Assembly: GCA_964598535.1 (NCBI GenBank)
Contig: CAZRCI010000003.1
Span: 1-64,000, forward strand
Length of the DNA stretch: 64,000 bases
Source: JALHMI01 sp964598535
GTDB taxonomy: Bacteria > Planctomycetota > Planctomycetia > Pirellulales > PALSA-1355
Direction: 5' to 3'
Part shown: positions 9,178 to 16,900 of the stretch, piece by piece
Position numbering within the stretch: position 1 is the stretch's first letter
How the letters are laid out: the number at the start of each line of letters is the position of its first letter
Notes under the pieces: generated by a model
The model's database searches: none
What the model saw: the letters and a program-made list of their open reading frames with translations, nothing else
Told to the model about the DNA's origin: nothing
Made by a program: the position numbers and the translations under genes

Positions 9178-9876
9178 TCACTCCTCTTCGAACCAATGGG
9201 GTAACGAAATGGAACCAACATAGACCGGCTGCCAGTTCTGTTCGGAGCACTGGCAGCCGCTAGACGGACACTTGGTGAGTACCAACCCAGCCGGGTTGAC
9301 GATAAAACGAACAGGCCCCCGTGGGCGCACCTCCCGCAGCGCGCGCAGGAGTTGGGGATCTTGCCGCGGCGGCAACTCGCTCGTGCCACCGCTCTCGTCT
9401 TGGCGGTAGAAGTAGATATGCCCGCCGCGGTGCAGGTTATACGGAATGCCGATGTACGGCAGCTTCCAGGGATCGCCGGGCTGAAGCTCTTCGTTATTCC
9501 CCAGGTCGATCGGATCTTCGCGGCAAAATGGGTTCTCAAACAGGAGACGCCCGTCAAACTTGCCGACGAGGTAGCGCTCCGTCGAGCTGCTCACGGGGAC
9601 GATCACTTGCCCAAACTCATTGATTACAAACGCGCCCCCTTCGCATCCCGCACGACGCTTGGCGCGCGTCACGGCATCTGCCAACTGGAGCGCCGCTTCG
9701 CAACGCACGGCCTTGCAGGTTCCGCGCCCATCATCCGTATCCCAAAGAATCGCCGGCCACCACTGGCCGTCGAGCCATAACAAGTGAAATACTCGCCCGT
9801 CGCCGGGAACCCGCGAGTAGCGGCCGCGCCACAGCGTTGGCTCGCACGAATGAAACTGGTTTACGAGGGTCTTCAC
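9178..9876 (-). CDS. Cassette protein A, unknown function, paralogue of cassette protein B
   Basis: A 232-residue soluble protein. The first module is GGAFVINEFGQVIVPV with ERYLVGKFDGRLLF (about residues 64-112). The middle segment is LQPGDPWKLPYIGIPYNL followed by IYFYRQ. The second module, RFIVNPAGLVLTKC...PVYVGSISLPHWFEEE (about 172-231), carries a short cysteine cluster (C-x4-C-x-C) not present in protein B. The first halves of A and B can be aligned through INE-x2-QVIVPV-x3-ST-x2-YL-x-GK. The GTG start overlaps the MerR stop by 4 nt (GTGA), so it is translationally coupled to the regulator. Function is unknown; see protein B and the helicase for shared architecture. Confidence 0.75.
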   Translation of the reverse strand: MKTLVNQFHSCEPTLWRGRYSRVPGDGRVFHLLWLDGQWWPAILWDTDDGRGTCKAVRCEAALQLADAVTRAKRRAGCEGGAFVINEFGQVIVPVSSSTERYLVGKFDGRLLFENPFCREDPIDLGNNEELQPGDPWKLPYIGIPYNLHRGGHIYFYRQDESGGTSELPPRQDPQLLRALREVRPRGPVRFIVNPAGLVLTKCPSSGCQCSEQNWQPVYVGSISLPHWFEEE

Positions 9877-10535
9877 GCATCGGCCTCCGTAAATAGTTCG
9901 TCGCTTGCAGATCGACTGGGAACCGCACTTGCGCGCGTGAGAGCATCGCGCAACAGATCGGCTAACTCGCGGAAAGCAATCAGCTGCTCCTCGCTGAATT
10001 CCGCCCGCACCGAGAGCTCGATATCTTCGGTCACAGCAATCCGCTGCCAGGTTTCCAACTTTGACGCTGGCGTTGCCCCCACGTATCCAGTGACCTGACG
10101 CAAGGCATGCACGAGACGCTGCGCGCCCGCCAAGTGCCTGGCTGTTAACGCAATCGGACTGCCAGCCGCTTCCTCTCCGTCGATATCGTCGTCGTCATGG
10201 CCTTCGTCAGTGGGGAGTTCCAATTCAGCGGTTCCATCCTCCATCGTCACCGGCGCCGCCGTGATTCGCCCCTCCGAAAGCGCCTGGATGTTCTCCGGCG
10301 TGAGCTGTTGCAACCGGATGCGAATATCCGCGAGCGTCAAGTTGGGCCACGCCCGTCTGAGCATCTTGATCACGCGGAGCCGATCCAGGTGATCGGACAG
10401 GTAGGTCGCCGCCCGCCCTCGTGATTGTGCGGTTGGTAATAAGCCCCGCTCTATGTAGCTGCGGATCGTCCGCGCTTCGATGCCTGTCTCTGCGGCCAGC
10501 TCTTCGAGTGTATAAGTGGTGCCGTTCATCGCCAT
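9873..10535 (-). CDS. MerR-family transcriptional regulator, first gene of the cassette
   Basis: A 220-residue protein. The N-terminal winged HTH of the MerR family is clear: YTLEELAAETGIEARTIRSY, then IERGLLPTAQSRGRAATY and DRLRVIKMLR (residues 8-65). A low-complexity acidic stretch (GHDDDDIDGEE, about 112-122) separates it from a C-terminal part with EDIELSVR and a final helix FRELADLLRDALTR that may be the effector or partner domain. There is no metal-binding cysteine set, so it is not a metal sensor of the classical type. The stop overlaps the next start by 4 nt. It probably controls the cassette through the promoter at about 10538-10577. An alternative start is the third codon (10529), which fits a leaderless transcript. 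Confidence 0.85.
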   Translation of the reverse strand: MAMNGTTYTLEELAAETGIEARTIRSYIERGLLPTAQSRGRAATYLSDHLDRLRVIKMLRRAWPNLTLADIRIRLQQLTPENIQALSEGRITAAPVTMEDGTAELELPTDEGHDDDDIDGEEAAGSPIALTARHLAGAQRLVHALRQVTGYVGATPASKLETWQRIAVTEDIELSVRAEFSEEQLIAFRELADLLRDALTRASAVPSRSASDELFTEADA

Positions 10536-10537
10536 GA

Positions 10538-10577
10538 ATTATAATATCGCCATGTCGCTATTTCAAGCGGTGGCGAT
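10538..10577 (-). promoter_or_regulatory. Sigma70-type promoter and inverted repeat in front of the MerR gene
   Basis: On the minus strand TTGAAA (10566-10561) and TATAAT (10543-10538) are separated by 17 nt, close to the housekeeping consensus. The predicted start point falls at about 10531, next to the ATGs at 10535 and 10529, so the message would be leaderless or nearly so. ATCGCCA (10546-10552) and TGGCGAT (10571-10577) form an inverted repeat across the -35 box, and a further ATCGCCA half-site lies at 10528-10534. This is a plausible autoregulatory MerR operator (inference). Confidence 0.55.
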
Positions 10578-11854
10578 GTGGAATTCACTCGTCGCTAGTT
10601 GCCCCCGCCTTTAAGAGGCCTAAAGTCGATCTTAACTTTCCCATTGATCGCTGTAACTCCTGTATATAAAGGCAGATGCAATAGAGAAATCCGGTCGGCT
10701 GCCGCGATTGCCGTGCGTCCAATACACCCCGCGAAACTCAGTTGGTACCGCGCGGCATGGTCAGCACTCCCGAATTCGACGCGTTCCTGCCCGACTACAA
10801 TTCAGTCGGCACGGAATTGGCTGAGTTGGTCCGGCCGCACACCAAAGCACTTGGCTTAGAGGCAAGTTCGGGCGAATTTCTGAAATCGCCGAGTCTCGGG
10901 TTGCGGAATGGCTCGCCGAACGGCGTGAATCGGGGGAGTTCTCGATTCAAACGAGCAACTACTACACAACGGCCATCAAGGGCTTCTGCCGGTGGCTGGT
11001 GCGCGATCGGCGCACCGACAGCAACCCGCTGGTCCACTTGTCCGGGCTGAATGCCAAGACCGACCGCCGCGTTGAGCGAAGGGCTTTGAGCGAAGCCGAT
11101 TTTACCGCGTTGGTTCGGGCAGCCGGCATCGGGCATCCTTTCCGCGAACTGACCGGAAAGGATCGGCAGATGCTCTATTTAACGGCAGCCTACACCGGCT
11201 TCCGGGCGGGCGAGTTGCGCAGTTTGACTCCGGCCCATTTTGATTTGATTTCAAAACAGCCGACCGTGACGGTCGAGGCCGGTTACTCGAAACGTCGGCG
11301 TAGCGACACGCAACCGCTTCGCGTGGACCTTGCGGCCGAATTGCTCGACTGGCTTTCGGCCAAGCCGGCCAATCAGCCCGTCTGGCCCGGAACGTGGCAC
11401 AACGACGCGGCGCAAATGATTCGTCAGGACTTGGACGCGGCCGGATTGAGCTACACCGACGATTCCGGCAAGGTGTTCGACTTTCACGCCCTGCGCCACC
11501 AATACGTTTCAAATCTCGTTGCGGCGGGCATTCACCCAAAAGTTGCCCAACAGCTTGCCCGGCATTCGACCATCGGATTGACGATGGATCGCTATACGCA
11601 TCTCAGCATCATTGACGTGACCTTGGCAATCGACAAGCTGCCTTGCCTGCCGGTCGATGAGCAGCCGGCAGACGGTCAGCAGAAGGCGACTGGCCGGCTT
11701 GCACATCCGCTTGCACTAGGGCTTGTACGAAAGCCTTTCATGGCCTGTTACGGGTTGGCATCCGATGACGCGGGCGAGATTCGGAGCGGTTCTATCAAGT
11801 CCAATGACGGCAAGGATTTTGGCGTCCGTTGGCTGCCGTCGTCTACGAATGACC

Positions 11855-11900
11855 AAATACGCCCGGCTGGAATCGAACCAGCAACCTGCGGATTAGAAGT
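11855..11900. repeat. Right att site within tRNA-Arg
   Basis: 46 bases identical to 5650-5695. It includes the 3' half of tRNA-Arg plus three bases beyond the discriminator end. Together with the left copy it marks the ends of the element. Confidence 0.9.
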
Positions 11901-11931
11901 CCGCTGCTCTATCCAGTTGAGCTACGGGCGC
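11858..11931 (-). tRNA. tRNA-Arg (anticodon TCT)
   Basis: The minus strand gives GCGCCCG (acceptor), TAGCTC-AACTGGATA-GAGC (D arm), GCGGA-CTTCTAA-TCCGC (anticodon arm, anticodon TCT), GCTGG-TTCGATT-CCAGC (T arm) and CGGGCGT-A. All four stems pair, with a G-U at the acceptor end. CCA is not encoded. The gene is the integration target of the adjacent element; the right att site overlaps its 3' half. Confidence 0.95.
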
Positions 11932-11964
11932 TTATCGAAAAACACCTTGTTTGGGCTGTTTTAA

Positions 11965-13185
11965 AACTCCCACCCCCTTAACGAAACTCCCACTCCTCTT
12001 AACGATAATGTCGTCGTGTGACGCCCATTTTGACGCCCGACATCCGCCGACAACGCCCGCAAGGCCACTGTTCGATACTACGACACCCTCTGATGAAACA
12101 AGTATGAAATCGAACCCGGCTCCGACTTTCCGCCATCCGCGCATTCCAAACGCCAATTGGCCAAGAAGATCAAGAGCAAGGTCCGTTACTTCGACCCTGG
12201 AATGACCCCGATGTCGCGCTGGCGAAATACCGGTCCGCCCCAGCGCCCCCCCCAAGGCGTCACAGCGGGTGCCGTCTCCATCCAATGTATCACGTCCATC
12301 CACAGTATCACGCATTGGCAAGCCGCGAAAGCCGCATAAGAATTTCCCGCTGTATGCCCATTCATAGGGCCGGTGGGCCCGAGAAAATCAAAGGCAAGAC
12401 GTATTTCTTTGGCCCTTGGGGGGGGAGCCGAACAACTACAACTTCGCGGCTCGCCGCTGTGCTCGCTCGATTGCGAGCAAATGAGCATGGATCGGCGAGC
12501 GACATTGAATCGTGGATGCTTCGCCAAGGTGTCGAGCTTGCCTTTCGCTGGCGAGCACGTCGTGTGCTGCAACGTCCGTAGCCCGATGAGCATAGATCGA
12601 CGAAGTATGTAGGATCGAATGCCCAGCAGCCTTTTCGGACGCTTTGAGCATGGATGCCGCCAGCGACAGGCTAACGAACGTATGACGCTCGTGATGAATC
12701 GCGACGTGCCGCTCGGCTAAGACGTGCCGCTCGGCTAAGACGTGCCGCTCAGCCAAGCAGTTGCACACCGCCCGAAAGCGATTGCGAACGCCTCCCCCCG
12801 ACAGGTTAAGGACTTGCCGAGAAGGTGCGCGCTGTGGTGGGCCAGTAGCTGAACCCGCCTGACAATCGTTCGACCGGCTTGGAGGGGAGTTACTCGACCG
12901 GCTCTCACAGGCCTACGAACAGTCGCTCCGCCTCACCGGAGCACCACCGCAACGCCCTAGCCAGCCAACCGCCCCCCCGAACGACTCGCCAAACAATCGA
13001 TACTGTAGAAAGTAGCCACAGCATAATTATTTTCCCTTGCCCCCGCAAGATGCATGTTTCGTGCATGGACAATAAGGGGGTACGATAGTAACTTCGGGCA
13101 ATACCACTAAAGCCTTCACGAACATGATCTTGCAAGATTGCCGACGTAATTCACCTACCCCTGAAAACCTCATAGGCACATCACT
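11965..13185. other. 1.2-kb stretch without a convincing gene
   Basis: Several frames stay open for 60-135 codons on both strands, but none shows a domain, a signal peptide, a ribosome site or consistent codon use. The stretch holds a short tandem repeat (12703-12756). It lies between the tRNA-Arg gene and the next PEP-CTERM gene and may contain remains of older insertions. Confidence 0.6.
12703..12756. repeat. 18-bp tandem repeat, three copies
   Basis: GACGTGCCGCTCGGCTAA occurs twice exactly and a third time with two changes. It lies in sequence without a recognisable gene. The unit length is a multiple of three, but this alone does not make it coding. Confidence 0.85.
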
Positions 13186-13872
13186 ATGACCATGACTTGT
13201 TCTGTTCTTCGCACGAACGGTCTCTTTCGCTCATTTGCCCTCGCTCTGCTCATCGCGCTGCTTTTGGTTCCGGCGGCGCAAGCCGCACTACTGGTTACGA
13301 TTGGCTCTACGACACTATCGACCGGGGGTAGCGGATCCGTCGACGTCACCATCAGCAGCGATTCGGGAACCGACCTGCTAAGCCTCTTTGGTTTCGAATT
13401 TCGCATCTCGACGCTCGGTCCAACGCAGCTTGATTTTTTATCTCCGCAAAGTGACGGCCAACTGCTGGATGCCGCGTATGTGCTGGCCGGGGACAGCCTG
13501 ACGGTAGATGCGGGGATTGAAATCGGCACGGTTACGACGACCGTCGTTCCCCACGATACGTTCGTGGGAGGCGATGCAACGCTTAGCGGCTTGGACATCC
13601 CGGTTCCGATGACACCGGCTCTGTTGGTGCGGCTTGATTTGACCAGCTTAACCGCACTTCCTCCTGTGGTTGGAGACCAGTTCTTCATTCAGCTTGTTCA
13701 CGGACCGAATACCTTCTTTCTAGATAGTGGTTTTGCGGACCTGCCATTCAGTAGCACGAACGGCACGGTCACGGTCGTTGAGATTCCGGAGCCGGCCGCG
13801 CTGATACTCCAAGCAATCGCTTTCGTGGTTCTGGTGGCTGCGGCTATTCGCAGGCAAGCTGCAAGCATCTAA
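13186..13872 (+). CDS. Small PEP-CTERM protein, possibly cohesin-like fold
   Basis: A 228-residue secreted protein with signal peptide (FALALLIALLLVPAAQA). The body is beta-rich; the pattern GSGSVDVTISSDSG...LFGFEFRI near residues 45-80 resembles the first strands of cohesin/CBM-like beta-sandwiches, but this is weak. The C-terminus is IPEPAAL, a hydrophobic helix and IRRQ, a PEP-CTERM signal with a less usual helix. The gene is 67 bp upstream of the giant surface protein, which carries dockerin-like pairs, so a cohesin-dockerin type contact is conceivable (inference only). Starts at 13186 and 13192 are both possible. Confidence 0.7.
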   Translation: MTMTCSVLRTNGLFRSFALALLIALLLVPAAQAALLVTIGSTTLSTGGSGSVDVTISSDSGTDLLSLFGFEFRISTLGPTQLDFLSPQSDGQLLDAAYVLAGDSLTVDAGIEIGTVTTTVVPHDTFVGGDATLSGLDIPVPMTPALLVRLDLTSLTALPPVVGDQFFIQLVHGPNTFFLDSGFADLPFSSTNGTVTVVEIPEPAALILQAIAFVVLVAAAIRRQAASI

Positions 13873-13939
13873 AAGCGCTTGCACCGCGGTTGCCAATCTC
13901 GATTTCATCACGCCATTCTCGGCTAGGGCAATCCACGCC

Positions 13940-16900
13940 ATGAAGCATTCGAAGCGTCGCGCATTTCGTGAACGGAATCGCAAGACTAGCGTCGCGGAAT
14001 TATTGGAAAAGCGAGAACTGCTCGCCTCCGACTGGCACCACGCCGTAAATCCCTCCGATGTGGATGCCAATGGCGTGGTTGAACAGCGCGATCTACAGTT
14101 GATCGTCAACGATTTAAAGCTTTTCGGCGCCCGTACCCTGACGCGCGAAACGGCTCCTGACGCGACCCTGTTTCTCGATCCAACGAATGATGGCCGCGTT
14201 AGTAGCCGCGATACGTTACTGGTCGTCAATAAGCTTGTGGCCCAGTCGGCGCCGACGGCAAGTTCGACCGTCGCCCCTGCCGGCTCGCTCATCACTTGGG
14301 ACGGCGGCGGTGGCGATCTCCTTTGGAGCAATCCGCTGAACTGGTCGAACGACGAGCTGCCCGGCCCGGAGGACAACGTCACCGTGGACGCCACGGGCAA
14401 TGTGACGGTGCGCTACGATATCGGTACCGCGACGACGATCAAAAGCCTCACGCTTGCCGATTCGCTTACGGTTGTGGGCGGTCCGCTGACGGTCACGAGT
14501 TCGCTATCGATCTCCAGCGGCAAGACGCTGACCATGTCGTCCGCCGGCTCGACGTTCCTGGCCGAGGGAACGGCGTCGATCGACGGGGTGAGTCTCGTGG
14601 TGACGGCCGGCACGTTGTCGTTGCCTGGGGTGACGAGTTATACACACACGGCAGGTACGATCAACGACACCGCGATTCTGCGTGCCACCGGTGCGGGCAG
14701 CGTGCTCGACCTACCCAACGTGACGATGGTTACGGGCGGCGACGACGTCAACGATCAGCTCTTGATCGAGGCGCTCAGCGGCGGACGAGTCAACCTGGGA
14801 CAGGCAACGCAACTGGTGGTGCCGACGACGGGCGATACCCGGGCTCGGACGATCCGCGTCCAAGCAGACGGAACCAATAGCCGAGTTGACCTCTCGGCAA
14901 TGACGTCGTTCATCGACAGCAGCCTCGGCACCTATGGCGGCAGCAACCCAGGCATCTCGCTCCTCGCCGCCACCAATGGCGGCACCATCCAGTCGTCGTC
15001 GCTGACGAAGATCGTCGGGGTGGCGTTGACGCTCGATGCCACGTCCACGATGCCGACCGCCCAGCTCGAGACGATCAGCGGTCTCTCCGACGTGACGCTC
15101 AACGGCGGGACGCGTGACTTCAGCGGGGTCGCGACCGTCAACGGCTCGACGGTGAGGCTCAATGGCGGGACGGCCAACTTCAGCGGAGCCACCAACATCA
15201 ATGGTTCAAGCATCCTCGTCTCCGCGGGCGGCACGCTCTCGTTGCCGGGCGTGACCAGTTACACGCACACGACGGGCACCGCGAACGACACCGCGATTCT
15301 GCGTGCCACCGGTGCGGGCAGCGTGCTCGACCTACCCAACGTGACGATGGTTACGGGCGGCGACGACGTCAACGATCAGCTCTTGATCGAGGCGCTCAGC
15401 GGCGGACGAGTCAACCTGGGACAGGCAACGCAACTGGTGGTGCCGACGACGGGCGATACCCGGGCTCGGACGATCCGCGTCCAAGCAGACGGAACCAATA
15501 GCCGAGTTGACCTCTCGGCAATGACGTCGTTCATCGACAGCAGCCTCGGCACCTATGGCGGCAGCAACCCAGGCATCTCGCTCCTCGCCGCCACCAATGG
15601 CGGCACCATCGCCTACGGTGCGGCGGTGACAACCGGCGTTGAAGTGGTCGTCGATTCAACAAGCGATCTGATCGGCACACAACTAGAACTCGGCGTCAAC
15701 TCAACGCTCGCTGGCCAGGGCGAAATCTTCGGAAACGTCCTCAACTCCAGCGGAACGGTCACGGCCGGCAAGGCGCCGACCGGTCTGACGATCCATGGCG
15801 ACTATACCCAGGCCGCGGGCGGAAAACTCGTGGTCGCCATCGACGGCGCGCTGCAGAACGCCAATTACTCGCAACTGGTCGTCACGGGCGCCGCCACCTT
15901 GGCCGGGACGTTGGCAATCACGCGCGCGGGCGGCTTCGTCCCCAGTCTCTCCGAGCAGTACCCGATCGTGAGCGCAGACTCGGTGACCGGCTCCTTCGCC
16001 ACCGTGACGGGCGGAGCCATCGCCGGCGGCGATCTGACCCCCTACTTTTTCAGCAAAGTCGTGGCGCTATCGCGCCAGTTCGCCTTCCTCGGAGACCTGG
16101 CCCCGTCGGACGTTCGGTTGATGTCGGCGATCACCCCGGGAAGCCAACAAGCGTCGATTTCCTGGACCGTGGCGAATCTGGGGCAAACAGATATCACGGA
16201 GCCACAAACCGCGAGGTTCTACCTATCGAGCGACGATCCCATTGGCGACGATCTGCTCGTCGGCGAAATCACCTACACGGATACCCTGGCCAGCGGCGCT
16301 TCGACGACGCGATCGGGAGTGATCACGATTCCCGCGACCGGGCCTTACTCGTTCGGCAATGTGCGTTTGGTCGTGGTGGAAGACGCGACCGGCACGATCG
16401 CGGAATCTGACGAGACCAACAATGCGGCCATCTCAGACGTGTTTACGGTACTGGCCGACGTCACGTCGCCGTTCGTCGTGAGTTTCAAGCCCATTGGAAC
16501 CGTGACGGAGGATATCACCGAGTTTGAAGTGATCTTCAGCGAGCCAATTCTGGCCAGCTCGTTCACGCCGGACGACGTTGTCGTGATTGGTCCCGGCGGC
16601 GAGCGTCACTCCGTATCCGCCGTGAACGTCGATCCCACGAATCCAGCGAAGTTCTTCGTCGCGTTTTCCGCCCCCTTGATGTCCGAGGGGGAATACCACG
16701 TGATGGTCGGACCGGCGATCACGGATTTGTCGGGCAACGCGATGGGAGGCAATGCAAGCGTTATGTACGTCTCAGATTTTGAGAGCCCGGTTGGGTCCGA
16801 ATGGAGCACGACAGCGCGAACAACCATGCCCTCCACCGGGCGCCAACTCTTGGGGCGGTTCAGCAGCTCGTCCGCTCGCTTGGACCTTGCCGATCTGCCG

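Larger units (their letters stand above)
5650..11900. mobile_element. 6.25-kb integrative element in tRNA-Arg(TCT)
   Basis: The element is bounded by a perfect 46-bp direct repeat (5650-5695 and 11855-11900). The right copy is the 3' half of an intact tRNA-Arg gene, the usual attB for tyrosine integrases. A tyrosine recombinase gene ends next to the tRNA. The cargo is a minus-strand cassette: MerR regulator (10535-9873), two paralogous proteins (9876-9178 and 9174-8470) and an SF2 helicase (8354-6141). No plasmid, phage structural or conjugation gene is present. The integrase lacks a convincing N-terminus, so the element is probably immobilised or needs help in trans. Base composition is close to the host, which suggests exchange among related organisms (inference). 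Confidence 0.8.
10825..11964 (+). pseudogene. Tyrosine recombinase/integrase with damaged N-terminus
   Basis: The catalytic domain is complete by motif: FRAGELRSL (first Arg), SKRRR (beta-strand Lys region), FHALRHQYVSNL (H-x2-R), LARHSTIGLTMDRYTH (second His and the Tyr nucleophile). The core-binding part reads RVAEWLAERRESGEFS and YYTTAIKGFCRWLVRDRR from about 10888. Upstream the frame holds only GKFGRISEIAES and then meets a TGA at 10822; the arm-binding domain expected in the family is missing and no good start codon exists (first possible GTG at 10999). I therefore call it a probable pseudogene, though a shortened product is possible. The frame runs through the tRNA at its 3' end, so the last ~30 residues (AGIEPATCGLEV...) are translated tRNA sequence and not protein homology. 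Confidence 0.7.

Noticed and set aside
6141..10535. Assignment of the cassette to a known system such as DISARM, BREX, Hachiman or a type III restriction system
   Set aside because: No methyltransferase, nuclease, DUF1998 or other signature partner of these systems is visible; only a generic SF2 helicase is shared.
11932..12321. A 129-codon minus-strand frame next to the tRNA
   Set aside because: No ribosome site or recognisable feature; it overlaps sequence that appears non-coding.
12703..12756. Tandem repeat considered as a CRISPR array
   Set aside because: Copies are directly adjacent without spacers, only 18 bp long, and no cas gene is in the window.
12186..12768. Overlapping minus-strand open frames with a repeated LAERHV peptide
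   Set aside because: The repeat comes from a short tandem DNA repeat; no start site, domain or codon preference supports a gene.
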